30,003 nucleotides of DNA from Thoreauomyces humboldtii (GCA_027596035.1 JADGJA010000213.1:1-30003); one strand, 5' to 3'; shown: positions 9,949-20,614, counted from the first letter of the stretch. The notes: generated from the sequence alone by a model not told the origin. Numbers and translations are program-made.

Positions 9949-10615
9949 GATGGATGAACGTGGATGAGTGTGATGGCGTATGGATGCTGTGGATGAAAGG
10001 ACAGTTGGTGAAGGATGACGAGAAGGGCAGAGAGCAAGCAGAGTGGAGGGAAGGAGGGTCTTGGGATCGTTCGTCGTCGTATTAGGGGAGGGACTCTTGG
10101 GAAACGAAGCGAGAGAGTAGGAAAAAGAAAAAAAAGGGGGAAGGGAAGGGAAGACGGATGGTGGTCGTGGTGGGTGGTGGTGGTGCACGACGCGTCCGGT
10201 TTCCCTTGTCCTGCCTGTTCCCTCTCTCTGCCTGCGAAGAGTGGCTGTCCAAACGTCGGAACGTGACATTTCGGATGCCAAATGTGGAGACTGGGTCATT
10301 TGACCGAGTGGCTGCTTACCGCAACTCCCGAAACCCCCCAATGAGCCGCTTGATGGATTTCGAAGTTTTTTGAAAACGCGAAATGGGGTTCGGATGGGGA
10401 GAGAGGCAGCGGGCGGTGTGTGCGGCATTGCGACCGTCCCCATCAATGACTTGGCATCCGGACAAGCCCGGAAAAGGGACTCGGCAGGCATACGAGGCAT
10501 ACGAGGTGCACAGTCAGACTTACGAGGTTTTTTGGTGGTGATGGTTTACCCCGTGGCAGTATGATATAGCAAGCATGAACTGTACAGTACAGTAGTCTAT
10601 CTGTGAAAGAAGGAT
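9949..10615. other. Arginase promoter region with purine-rich tract and short repeats
   Basis: There is no supported gene here. Seen directly: a purine-rich run at about 10109-10156 (mostly A and G on +), a GGT-rich run at about 10157-10189, and a 9-bp tandem repeat ggcatacga at 10487-10495 and 10496-10504. The interval should hold the arginase promoter and the 3' flank of the BAP31 gene. Confidence 0.5.
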
Positions 10616-11705
10616 CTACCTGTCCTTCCGTCCATCTCCACTACCGCCTCCGGCGTTCGCTAACCGACGTTCAAGTTGGACGTAGCGATCTGTCAAATCC
10701 ATGAATGCGTCGTTGTTGGCCTACACGACAGGGACATGAGGAATAGGCACCGCGGATCGTCCACATGCGGCCGCAGGCGGTTGCTTGCTTACCTTTGCCT
10801 GCTTCTTGACGATGTCGATCTCGCCTGACCGCGAGCGAAGGTCTGAAATCTCCTTCTTCAGCGCCGCCACTTCGGTCGCATGCCCCGTCGCCGCTTCCTT
10901 TTGCGCCTGGTCTTTGTCCAGCAATCGCTGTAACATGTGGAAGAAACCCCATGAGTTTCCACGAACCAAGATCCGTAGGCCCTGCCACGGCCATGACTCT
11001 ACCAGGTAATCAGTCGACTGCTTGGCAGCCTGACTCTTCAACGCCTCGGCCTTCGTTTCGATCGATACCAGTTCCGTGATGAGCGCAATGTAACGGTTGA
11101 GGAGAAGCGACAGGAACAGCACGGCTCCCGTCAGGTACAGATTCCTTTGCTCGTAGAAGACCCGACTCTTCTGATACGACGTGTCTCCGTGACCCGATGA
11201 CATGTAGTCCACCGTCCCTTCCCGCACGTTTCCGGGTGTATCTTTGCGAAGGAGTTTGTTGAGGCTATCTGCGATACGGTGATGAGATGATGGCGTCAGG
11301 TGAACCCGTGGAAAGAAAGCCGGAGATCCAAGAGCGGGGTATCCAAGAGCCTGATTGACTTACCAGCGAACATGATCAAGACGTAGACAAAGACGAATCG
11401 GAGCCAGTTCCTGGCCGTCTTCATGGCCGGACTTTGGGACATCCATTTCTGTGCTCGAGACGCGCCTGGGTGAGCATGGCGGGAAAGATAAGAGCAGTCG
11501 CGTGTTTCTTACGAGCATGGATCGGCGGAGCGACAGTGGAAGCGGTGCGATCAGCACGGCAAAGAGGGACATCTGGGAGCAGAAAAACAAAGGTTGCATT
11601 ACAGACGCGGTCCAAACCCAGCGAAAGTTGAAGGTAACTTTTTAAAAAGCATCAATTCACCTCTGCCATAAGGATGAAGAACACAAGCTGATAAAAGAGC
11701 GACAT
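10616..11705 (-). CDS. BAP31/Yet-family ER membrane protein
   Basis: Six exons in transcript order: 11705-11661, 11572-11513, 11448-11364, 11268-11003, 10927-10793 and 10720-10616. They give 231 residues. Introns run 64-95 nt and all joins stay in frame. Three hydrophobic segments sit at about residues 2-25 (LFYQLVFFILMAEMSLF), 46-63 (LRFVFVYVLIMFA) and about 100-118 (LYLTGAVLFLSLLLNRYI). The LNRY motif and the DSLNKL region are typical of BAP29/BAP31. A Lys/Glu/Ala-rich coiled coil follows (about 125-225). The end is basic (GRKDR), near to a dilysine-type ER retrieval signal. The family acts in ER export and quality control of membrane proteins. The divergent F-box-like gene starts 586 bp upstream. 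Confidence 0.93.
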
Positions 11706-11820
11706 TGTCGTATGTGCGGAGGCGCTGCAGTGTGTTGCTTGAAGTGCTCGAAATGGGGTGAACGTGCAGCGGGCACGACCGGGGTGCGAAGATGGACGTG
11801 GCACACACACACGGCTCATG

Positions 11821-11851
11821 TTTCGGACACAATCAGATAATATGTCCGAAA
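11821..11851. promoter_or_regulatory. 9-bp perfect inverted repeat (CGG...CCG dyad)
   Basis: TTTCGGACA at 11821-11829 is the exact reverse complement of TGTCCGAAA at 11843-11851, with 13 nt between. It lies in the divergent BAP31/F-box promoter, 116 bp from the BAP31 ATG. The CGG/CCG half-sites resemble those bound by fungal Zn2Cys6 regulators; binding is a guess. Confidence 0.4.
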
Positions 11852-11970
11852 ATCCCTCGGCGGCCAGGATTCTGTTCACTCCTTCGTCGGGCGCAAAGAT
11901 ATGAGAGATTCCGATGAGAGTAGTCACGGAGGGGGAGGGGGCTGTAATCCCTCGCATCTGCATCGAATAA

Positions 11971-12012
11971 CGAATGTATGGAATGTATACCGTACCGAAT
12001 GTATACCGTACC
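11971..12012. repeat. Tandem 16-bp repeat in the BAP31/F-box divergent promoter
   Basis: The unit gaatgtataccgtacc occurs twice back to back (11981-11996, 11997-12012). A partial copy (gaatgtat) lies just before at 11972-11979, and gtat follows. The rest of this 586-bp divergent interval (11706-12291) holds the 9-bp dyad at 11821-11851 and no supported gene. Confidence 0.85.
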
Positions 12013-12291
12013 GTATTATAGGCAGCCGCACGCCGGTGTCGATATCCTCCGCTGTCGAAGTAATGGGGACTTCCATGTCATCGCTTGACCCTTTGAACAT
12101 TTCGCCGTGGCCCGGCTGCGGTACGCATCAATGCTTGTACGTATCACATTCCCAACGCACGGCGACAGGAGCAGAAGGAGCTGAACGGAAGCTTTCCAAT
12201 TTGGAATCGTCGTTGTTGAGGATAGTAAACATCGCAAACACTATATAGGCATCAGCAGGTCCTCCGGTTTTGTGTTTCCAACTCCTGCGAC

Positions 12292-14182
12292 ATGCTTCCA
12301 CCGTCACCACCAACTCCCACGCTGGTCTCTCTTCCAGTCGAGTTACTCTCACAGATCTTCTTACATGTTCCGTCACCAGCCGCCTTCTCTGTAACGAACC
12401 ATCTCCTACGCTCCATCTCTCTCGACCCACCGACCCTCGCAACCCGCTTCGTTCGCTCGTCGCCCGGGGGCGCTCCGCTCGCACTTTACCATGCTTTGCA
12501 AACGCATCCACGTCTCGTGACCCGCGAGCTCTGCGACGCATTGAAGAGAGCTGGCGCAAAGGTCCATCGATTCCTCGTTCAGTGGATCATGAAGGACGTG
12601 GCACTGGGGATCGTTGCCGGAGACGGTGACCAGCATCTCCAGAAGTTCAAATACAAAATGGGCTGGCTGGGCGTGGATAGCGGCGTTATGGCCTGGTTCG
12701 TTGCCGAAGCGTATGCAGAGTATGGGGATAAAGTAAGAGACTGTCGACGAGGCAACGGCTATTCGGTATGATGAAAACCAACAACCAGTGCTTCCGCAGG
12801 CTGCTTTCACGAGCAACGATGCACAGTCCCTCGCAACCGCCATCTACTCGACGCCCCCCTCAGGTCCTGCACTCTCGATACCCTCCCTTCCGTCCACCTC
12901 GCACGACCAGATCCGTCTTCTAATAACACGCTATCGTTTCGTTCCTCTGCGCACCCTCATCCCACACCCAGAAGAGATCGTCTACCGCATCGCCGAGCTC
13001 GATCCCACTCTACTGGACGACATGTTATCCAACGGATGGCGTGCCGACGACGACGTGAACGCGGGCGTCATGCGTCGTGTCGTCACGGCAACCGATCTCA
13101 CAGGGGAAAAACTGAAGGGATATCTTGACCGCGGGTTCGTGGTCACACCGCGCGCCATCAAAGCCGCCTTGAGGAAATGCGACGAGGTGACGCTGGGATT
13201 GTTGAAGGAGCATGTGGAGGACAGTGCTATCAGAAAAGGCGTCGAGGAGGTCATGGCAGACAACTTCGGGCCCGACTTTACGTTCAGCAGCACGCTCGCC
13301 ACGTGGTTGAAGAATGCTCTCGGGGAAGACGGAGACGAGGAGAACAACGGGGAATCGTCGGGACGGATCGTGGAACGCGCCCTCTTCCTCCCATACCATT
13401 CCGACGAGCACAGTGACGACGACGAAGCCAACTCGACGACCACGTCGTTCCCCCTACGCTCGTCCTCCCATCCTCCCCCTCGTCCGCTGACCCGCTGCTT
13501 CCGTCAGCTCAAGCCCGCCGCCGCCTGGAGATGGGTCCTGTCGACCTACGGGCCCCTGCATCCACTCTCGATGGCCTGCTTCGCGGACGCTCTCCTCCGC
13601 ATGGGAAGTCCGGACGAGGGAGGTGGCGCTTCCTTGACCGCCGTCGTACCTCCCGCTTACGAGTTCCTGGACGCCGGTACGAGGTTCCACCCAACCCATG
13701 TCGGATATCTGACCGCCATCGCGACGGCCGGAGGGTCCGGGTTCGCCATCCTGGCCGCCCATGATCTCCTTCAGAGCATGCGATGGCAGGTTCTCCACGG
13801 GAGCAGCAAGGTCGACGACGATGACGGGGGATGCGAGGAGGAGGAGCGAAACAGGATGGCCTGGGAAGATGCGTTCGAAGTCGAGGTGGAGAGGATGAGG
13901 GTGGCCGGTCTCGTAAGGGAAGAGGAGGACTTGAGGTGGGAGAAGGACAGGGAAGGGGGCGAACATGAGAGGAGAGTGGCTGTGATCGAAAGAGAACTCT
14001 TCGGGAACGAGGACCTCGAGTCAGACAACCTCGCCGAAGACCAACCGCCGCCCGTGTGGGCCGCGAAGAGTTCGAACCCGAGATTCCCGGCCGGTTGGTT
14101 CCTGAAGGAGATGGAAGTGATGCTGGCGGAATTGAGAGCGATACGGCATCGTTCCACATGTTCGACGCCGTTGCGCCCATGA
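12292..14182 (+). CDS. F-box-like protein of unknown target, 607 aa
   Basis: Two exons, 12292-12732 and 12800-14182, join in phase 0 across a 67-nt intron (donor GTAAGA). Residues about 11-55 (LVSLPVELLSQIFLHVPSP and the following helix) match an F-box: the L-P-x-E-L-L-x-x-I-F pattern and downstream hydrophobics. The rest is mostly helical and repeat-like, possibly solenoid, with no clear LRR or WD signature. Around residues 330-350 there is an acidic low-complexity loop (HSDDDEANSTTTS). An F-box would link to Skp1 in an SCF ubiquitin ligase; the substrate is unknown. The C-terminal part (about 470-560) is rich in Glu/Arg and may form a coiled coil. It is convergent with the PAS-like gene, leaving a 203-bp gap. 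Confidence 0.8.
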
Positions 14183-14385
14183 CTTCTTATGCTGTTGCGA
14201 TATTCAGCCTTCTTTAATCTTTATTCAAAACAGAGAAAAGAGTCGCCTGCTACCTCCCAAAAATGGAAACCTCTTCCCTTTCCCCATCCCGATACCCTTG
14301 CCTCGCAAGGGTTTTTCCAAAGGATCGAGCATCCACAAAAAAACTCGAGTTTGAGCGGTAGTACCCCGCCCTCGCTTGGCTCCAC

Positions 14386-16017
14386 CTAAACGACCCTGAC
14401 AAGAACCTTCCCAACGACGTTTCCCACGACCGCACCAGGCAGCCTCCAACACACCCTCCACAGTATCCACCCGCACCACCGCGCCGCCTGCTCGACCAGA
14501 TCCGCAACCTCTCGAAGTCTGTCTCTCCACCCCGCATGCCCCGTCGACGACGAGTTCAAGAACGACAACGGAAGATGCGTGTTGAAACTCGCATCGTCGT
14601 GCCGAGTGTCGGACGAAGGGTGAGAATCCGTATAGACCGTCGAGGACGTCGACCCGATCCCGGTCGAACTGAGACACGATGAGGACGTTGATGTGGATGG
14701 AGGGTTGGATACCCTGGCTCGAGCGATCTGGACGAGGCAGAGGAGGTGACGGGAGGATGGAGAAGTGGACCCTGGATCGTCTTCGAACTGACCGTCCGGA
14801 GTGTCGTTCCCGGGAGTTGGACAAGGTCCGACAGTAAAGTGTACCCAGGTTGGGGGCTGTGGTGCCGCATGAGAAGCCGACGTTGCGGTCGGCGGGGGAG
14901 GCGGTGGAGCTGGCATTTCGAGGATGCTTCGACGGCGGCCCCGTGAGTAGGAGGGAGGAGGGGATAGGGAGCCTGGCGACCCGTGAAAGTCCTCGTAAGC
15001 CGGCGCGATCGTGTCCGGGTCCTGAGAGTTACCCGATGATTGAGCGATCCCGCTTGAATGTGGGATCGGTGGCAGGGCCGGATGTCGGCCGTCTCCGCTT
15101 TTGAGCTCGTCCGCAGGAGCCACTTCTGCTTCCGCAGCTGGTTCCGGTTCCATAGCAGCCGATTCCATGGCCGTATCCCCTTCACGAACATCGTCCTCCT
15201 GCTCGGGCAGCTCGGCCCATGACCATCGAACCATGAACACGGCGTATCCAAAGGGCCTGCAAGCTCTGCTCAGGCCGCGACACAGTTCCCCGACGTCCTC
15301 CTCCGCCACGAACCGCATGACGAATCGGTTGAGCAGATCCTGCGTAGGTCTTCCCAAGAACCTCATCATAGGAAAGCTCTGCAGGATCCGTCCACAGTTG
15401 TTGATCCGGACCACGATGGTTTGCGTTTCCTCGTCCTCGTCGTCCAAGTTCTCTGCATGGTCATCGTCGAGCTCGGTGTCGGAACCCGGACGACCCGTCG
15501 TCTCGACGGCTTTCGAGAGATCTCTGACGTGGGTCACGTCGTCCAGGAACCAGAGGACGACTCGTCGGACGGATGTCCCTTCGTCCTCCCCAACCTGTTC
15601 GTCGATGGCATGTCCACAGGCCTGAACGTAGCGACACTCTGGGGTGTTCTCCAGTTCGTCATCGTTCTCCTCATCATCTTTGCTGGACAGTATTCGAAAC
15701 AGAGTGAGGGTTTCCAAGGGTTCGGTGGTGTCGAGGGTGATGTTGCTGCGCTGGTGGTCATGGACGGGAGATACTAGGTCTGACCATTTCTGAGCCACGA
15801 TGTCCCGCGTAGAGAGAGGTGATTGTTCCAGTTGACATGGGTCGAGGATCTGAGTGAGTGCCGAAGGAAACAGGACGCGGCGTGCAGCTTCGGACGCGGA
15901 AAGAATGGTGCCCGAAGCCGAGTCGGTAAGGACGATAGCGTGAGTTGATATAGGGCAAGCAGCGATGGAGTGGGAGTGGGAATGAGGAATACGGCGTGAC
16001 GTGGGATGAACAGGCAT
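14386..16017 (-). CDS. PAS-like fungal regulator, 543 aa
   Basis: This is a single exon. Two PAS-like segments are visible. The first (about residues 22-125) runs from THAIVLTDSASGTILSASEAA to VLWFLDDVTHVRDL. The second (about 197-270) starts IVVRINNCGRILQSFP and ends YAVFMVRWSW, with RFVAEEDV between them. Between and after them are acidic (DDDHAENLDDEDEE) and Pro/Ser-rich linkers, including a run of eight prolines. A C-terminal hydrophobic/aromatic stretch (about 505-543, WILWRVCWRLPGAVVG) could be amphipathic or membrane-associated. PAS folds sense ligands or mediate dimer contacts. I see no histidine kinase, GAF or DNA-binding domain, so its output is unknown. Assignment to the PAS fold is by pattern and moderately secure. 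Confidence 0.72.
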   Translation of the reverse strand: MPVHPTSRRIPHSHSHSIAACPISTHAIVLTDSASGTILSASEAARRVLFPSALTQILDPCQLEQSPLSTRDIVAQKWSDLVSPVHDHQRSNITLDTTEPLETLTLFRILSSKDDEENDDELENTPECRYVQACGHAIDEQVGEDEGTSVRRVVLWFLDDVTHVRDLSKAVETTGRPGSDTELDDDHAENLDDEDEETQTIVVRINNCGRILQSFPMMRFLGRPTQDLLNRFVMRFVAEEDVGELCRGLSRACRPFGYAVFMVRWSWAELPEQEDDVREGDTAMESAAMEPEPAAEAEVAPADELKSGDGRHPALPPIPHSSGIAQSSGNSQDPDTIAPAYEDFHGSPGSLSPPPSYSRGRRRSILEMPAPPPPPPTATSASHAAPQPPTWVHFTVGPCPTPGNDTPDGQFEDDPGSTSPSSRHLLCLVQIARARVSNPPSTSTSSSCLSSTGIGSTSSTVYTDSHPSSDTRHDDASFNTHLPLSFLNSSSTGHAGWRDRLREVADLVEQAARWCGWILWRVCWRLPGAVVGNVVGKVLVRVV

Positions 16018-16488
16018 TTGTAAGTGAAGTGGTGCGTAGATGCTGGCAGATGGAGCTCACTGCTGCTGTGAAGTGAACACTGGCTCGCAGTCGCCTGGGC
16101 ACATAAACTAGAAGGTTACGAAGAAGCCAGAGACGGAAGCAAGCCAGAAGAAGAAAGGATGGGATAGTGATGACGAGTTCTGTATCTTCTGGCCGTCCTG
16201 GTTCATACGATACTTGGGCGTTAGGTCTGAGACGAGACGTAAACGTAAACGCAATGGCAGGGACGAAAATGGTGGGCTTCGCGTCGGCCGCGTGCGAAGC
16301 GCTGCGACTGACTCATGCTGTGGCACCTGAGCATCCGACAGCAAAAGGGTCAGCGTCAGGGTGTGAAGTCCTGATCTAAAGTACAGATGAGCCCTCGAAC
16401 AGACAGGAGGGAACAAGAACTAGCGTTCAGGATTGCAAGGATGTATGACCAAAACGGAAGAGACACAACACCAAAAGCTGATATCGAA
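16018..16488. other. Promoter of the PAS-like gene and 3' flank of the PWWP gene
   Basis: No supported gene. The open frames here have unlikely composition. The minus-strand PAS-like gene starts at 16017, so its promoter falls in this stretch; the PWWP gene probably ends at 16489. Confidence 0.45.
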
Positions 16489-18674
16489 TCAAGGTCCAAC
16501 AACCATGGCATTGACATCTGGAGTGAGTGTCTGTTGTGGGGAGGGAGCAGGAGGTACAGCAGGTTGTGCTGCAGTCAGTGAGATGACAGGTGTTGTTGAC
16601 AATGAATGCGTCGCGGGATGCGGTGTGTGCGGGACAGATGTGGCAGAGAGGTGTCCCGCTTCTTGGACAGCTGGAACGAGATGCAAGACGCCAGGGTGAG
16701 ATCAGAAGCAACCAATCCAAGCGGGAAACAGCGACATGGAAACCTTTGAAATGCCGTATAAGACGATCGCTACCACGTTCCGGGAGTAGATGGTTGAATA
16801 TCCTGAACTGCCTGCGTTCTGTATGCGTATATATGCGATAAGTTTAAGTTCTGGTTTAAGTTCTTAACCTCCGCCAGAAGTCCAGCTTTACCAGGCTTCC
16901 ACACGACGTCTTCTTCATCATCCATGGTCTGCGTAACAGGTGGCATAATCTCGTCGAGCGCTGATCGACAGCGCTGACAAAGGGCCAATGCCAAAACACC
17001 GTCAGCGAAGGCAACACTGGCAGGAACCCCATGCGATGTTGAATTTGCCGATGCAAGGCTAGAGAAGGACACAGATGACGTAGAGCCGTGAAGAGTTTTG
17101 CCGTCTTTTCGACCGCATTTGGTGCAGACACCTGCCGTTGGCATCAAGCTCGAGGAGCTGAGCTCGTCGCGGGAACGCTTAAAGCTATTCTGACGGCCTA
17201 CTAACAGCAACGGTCAGTTTTCTGCAGCACGGATCTCGTCCGAACACGAGCGATGTGAGCGGTGGAAGTCCACACGGAAACGCACTATTAGGTTGAGAAG
17301 GTAATTGAGATGCTTTTGAGTTCCCCTTCCCTTTCGTAGTTGGGCCCAACCCAGCGATATTCAAATTGACCACCGGCATGGGTGACTTCGGCGTGCTGCC
17401 CGGTTTGTTCCCACTATGTGGGGTTGCTTGAGCCTTGACAAACACGTCAGTGTCGAGTGATGCAAGGAAATCTCATCACGTTTTGTTCACGCACCTTTCG
17501 CACACTCAAGGTTTTCTCAGCTTTGCCCGTGGCTTCTTTGGCGATGCCCGACTCCCGTTGTGACGGGATAGCAACCTGACTAGCGCGGCGACTTGTGGTT
17601 CCTGGAGTTCCAACCCGCTTTTTGGTCGACTCTGGGGCTCCGCCCCCACCAGAATCGTTATCCTCTACGCTGTCAGTTGCGGCGTGAGTCGAAGTGGTGG
17701 CGCTGGGTTCTCCATGTAACCGTCCGCTCTTTGATCTGTCCTCGGGCGCGCAACTATGCAGCCAGGTGAACGCAGGGGGCACCCGACCATGCTCCCAGTA
17801 CAGTGTCGCCAAGATCACAGCTTGATCGGTGCAAAAAGCTTTGCCCTTCTTTCCCTGTACGTAGCTGGTATATGGCGGCCGGAACGGGCAGAAGGCCTTA
17901 AAATCGGATTCACGAACAATATTGAAGGATGCGTCTTCGAAATAAACGACTACGCATTCTCCTTCCCGAGGGTCCTTCACGTCCCCATTGACGCTCTTCT
18001 TGAAGACCTGGAACTCATCCTTCGGAACTACCTTTTCGACGGAGACCCTCGGCGTCAGCGCGACGAGTCAAACCACGAACGCTTCCCCCAAAGCCCCAAA
18101 GGTCCCTCACCATGGCAGGCCACCACCATGGGCTCGAATTGTCCTCTGGATCGACAAAGACGATCTGCCGCCTTGGCGGTTTGACACGGGGATTTGGAGG
18201 TGGAACGATGGCCTCCTTTCCGCCAGCAGCAACACCGGACCAACCACCCCCTTCACTCGTCCCTGCCCCGCTACCAGCAATCGCTCCATTGTTCTCGGAC
18301 ATCCGCTTTCGCTTCTTTGCCTTTGGCGGTTCGCTGCTCGTGGCGACAGCCAGCGGGACGGTGTGCGATTGCAAGACGGGTGCATTCTTTACCACGGAAG
18401 GAGTAGCGGGAGCCACGGGAGCGGCGAAAGGAGGAGTTGGGGCGGGGTTCATAGCGGGAGGTATCGAGGTTGCGGAGATGATGGCCGCGAGGGCTGCAGC
18501 CGAGGCGGCAGCGGAAGGCACCGGAGTGGAAGTGAGTGCCGCAGTAGAAGGCGGCGGGTATTCAATGGCACGCTGGGTTTGTTTCTCGACGGGTGGCTGC
18601 TGCTGGTCTTCTGCTGCTGCTACTTCTGCTGATGTTGCGAGGGGAAAGGCGAGACCTGCTGCTGGAGCCACCAT
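16489..18674 (-). CDS. PWWP-domain chromatin protein with a Cys4 motif
   Basis: My model has six exons in transcript order: 18674-18111, 18031-17495, 17433-17286, 17200-16892, 16818-16744 and 16670-16489, giving 604 residues. The first two joins are secure; the third is supported by a GTGCGT donor and CTGAC branch; the last two exons are tentative (the final donor would be GTTTCC). An Ala/Pro-rich N-terminus contains a basic KKRKRM signal, likely nuclear. Residues about 165-260 form the PWWP fold: VFVDPEDNSSPWWWPAMVV, then VVVYFEDASFNIVRESDFKAF. PWWP domains bind methylated histone tails and DNA. A Cys4 pair (CTKC, 45 residues, then CQRC) follows at about residues 440-495 and may be a GATA-like zinc finger. 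The tail is Pro/Thr/Ala-rich. The start is the first ATG; a GTG further upstream was not used. Confidence 0.75.
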
Positions 18675-19166
18675 GCGAGGACCCAGATATAAAGATGTGT
18701 CTCGAAACACAATGCCGGGTGAGCAAATGGACCTTGAGACTCGCTACAAGACCAACGTGTATGCGGTTCACGGGGTTTGACGATGTTAACGCCGTTGCAA
18801 GGTCACAGCGAAGGGTTGCAGGTGAAGCACTGCGATTCCGCATCTTCTAACTGCACAGCCCCCCTCGGGACGCGATGACCTTCGACGAAACGATTTCTCT
18901 GGGAACCCCCAATGTTCCTGGTGAATAAGCATTAGATTCAAATTTACAGACTATGAATATCAGAGCAGAGTATGGGGCAGGCTAAGGATAGAGTGAGCGA
19001 ACATGTGAGGAGTATATTCCTAATAGAATGTCCGCATATGGTAAACGAAACCCAACGAAATTGAATATCGACCGATGATGGCACGGATAAGGCGTGCAAG
19101 CAGATCCGCGATGCGCTTGAAACCTTGGGCGATGTAACCGCGGAGCAATGTTCCGTAATGCTCGGA
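18675..19166. other. Promoter of the PWWP gene and 3' flank of SmB
   Basis: This 492-bp stretch separates two minus-strand genes. No supported gene or repeat is visible. It should contain the PWWP promoter and the SmB 3' UTR. Confidence 0.5.
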
Positions 19167-20079
19167 TCACTGTGGGCGTGGAGGAGGAGGGTGGAAGCCT
19201 GGGGGCGGTCCCGGGGGGAACCTATAAAGAAGCGAAGGAGGATGAGCTTGACGAGACTATAGTGAGCAGCGTTGCTCTTGGACTTACCCTGGAGGCATGC
19301 CCATAGGCGGCATTCCAGGCGGGGGCCTAAAGCCAGCAGGCATACCCTAAGGGAAACATGTAAGTTTTACAAATCGCTAATCAGGCGAACTTTGGGTCTG
19401 GTTCTTACAGGAGGAGGGCGGAATCCTGGTGGAGGCATAGGCATGCCGCGTCCAAATGGCGGGCCTCCCATAGGCGGCCCCATTCCTGGCGGGGGCATGC
19501 CCGGCATGCTTGGCATCATGGGCCTTCCGTACTGGACTGGTGGGGCTCCGCGACCCATTGGCGGTGCCATCATCCCGGGAGCTGGACCGCCAACACCCCT
19601 GACTGGGCCTCCCAATCCCATTGGAGCCATTCCTGCAGGGGCCATGGGCAACCCGCGTCCAGCCGGTCTCGCGGATCCCGGTCCTGCGTTCGCGTGCGAC
19701 TTCTGCCTGATGTCATCCGACGGGGGCGGGGATTCTACGCTCAGAGTTACGATCGTCTCGCCTCGCAGAATGAGCAGACCGAGCGTGCGCTTTTCGTCAC
19801 GCTCGGGCTGCGGCGTCTCGCCCTTTGCCGTTTTCTTCACTCTGACCGTTCGGAACTCCTCGCAGTCTGCTAGGACCATGTTCATATGCTTGTCGAAAGC
19901 GAGCATCTGGCCGATGAGGGTTCGACCATCGAGGATAGTGATCCGCAGACGATAGTTTAGCAACGCCATGATCTTGGAATTGCGTGAGACGGACTGTAGA
20001 TGGGTCGTCAAGAATCAGTAAAGTGTTCTGTGCCAGCAAAGCTTCAGGTCCGTGCCCTTGTCTATGTTCCACCTACCAT
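19167..20079 (-). CDS. SMB1: Spliceosomal Sm protein B
   Basis: Four exons in transcript order: 20079-20077 (only the ATG), 19993-19409, 19346-19288 and 19221-19167. They give 233 residues. The first intron (83 nt, donor GTAGGT, branch TACTGAT) follows the start codon directly; splicing gives MSVSRNSKIMALLNYRL, matching the SmB start. The Sm fold lies at about residues 5-85, with DGRTLIGQMLAFDKHMNMVL and the Sm2 motif LGLLILRGETIVTL. The C-terminal half is a Gly/Pro/Met-rich tail with repeated PPPGF and GRG motifs and ends FHPPPPRPQ. The protein forms part of the seven-member ring on U1, U2, U4 and U5 snRNAs. The last exon frame is chosen because only it continues the PPPG repeats. Confidence 0.93.
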
Positions 20080-20594
20080 GACTGGGAGAGTACTTGCAGC
20101 GTGCCTGCCAGCTACAAAGGGAGTCTTTGCTGTGTCTGGTCGACGAAGGCTGATGGGGAAGAGAGTGACGTGCCCCAGTGCGAGAAACTGCGTTGAGCCT
20201 CGGACCTCATGTCCAGGAGACTTTCCCTCTTCCCTTTTAGCGAACCATTCCCTCGCCACAGTCTCTCTACCTCTTTCCCAGAGCACAGCACTGCATAGTA
20301 CCCGCTGCTATCCAGCTCTACGTTACGATCTACGTCACGTTTTACGTTCTGTTACGTACCAGGAACTCACAGTTCCGTTGACTGTTAGCTCTGAAACCAA
20401 CGCTTGCCCTCCGCGTCGGCCTCCTCCTTGGTCCGTCCAAGCTTCCTCGCTAGCCCGCGCCCGATCGACTTCTGCCGTGGGTCTTCGCCCGCAGCAGTTA
20501 AGGCTTTGGACAATGCACTGAGCGGCATCCGCCACACTTTGCTATACCTGTCCCGGGCCAGTCTCTGCTGTCAACAACACTCCCTCGCCATCTG
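20080..20594. promoter_or_regulatory. SmB upstream region with a TACGT cluster
   Basis: Four TACGT motifs start at 20319, 20331, 20343 and 20353 (spacing 12, 12, 10). They lie about 240-280 bp upstream of the SmB ATG. A plus-strand open frame shares the frame of the Fanzor fragment but ends at a TGA (20519-20521) and has no Fanzor-like sequence. The region is best read as the original divergent SmB/ALDH promoter. Confidence 0.5.
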
Positions 20595-20614
20595 GTCCTG
20601 CTGCGCGTGGAAAC

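Noticed and set aside
8776..9957. Long plus-strand open frame (393 aa) over the arginase gene
   Set aside because: It is the antisense shadow of arginase, whose motifs and intron are clear. Its composition (Asp/Val/Gly-rich) mirrors GC-biased codons of the true gene.
9949..10500. 184-codon N-terminal extension of the arginase frame
   Set aside because: It is His/Pro/Ser-rich with no family similarity; arginases start near MANTQ, and the stretch has promoter-like features.
16427..16720. Cys-rich minus-strand reading as the PWWP C-terminus
   Set aside because: It is open and in frame if the last intron is not spliced, but its composition differs from the rest; the Pro/Thr/Ala-rich alternative ending at 16489 fits better. 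Not fully excluded.
18112..18780. 222-aa plus-strand open frame
   Set aside because: It is antisense to the first PWWP exon, whose splicing and motif are convincing.
20000..20521. Plus-strand frame in phase with the Fanzor fragment, as a possible N-terminal lobe
   Set aside because: A TGA at 20519-20521 ends it, it overlaps the SmB 5' exon region, and its sequence shows none of the Fanzor N-terminal features.
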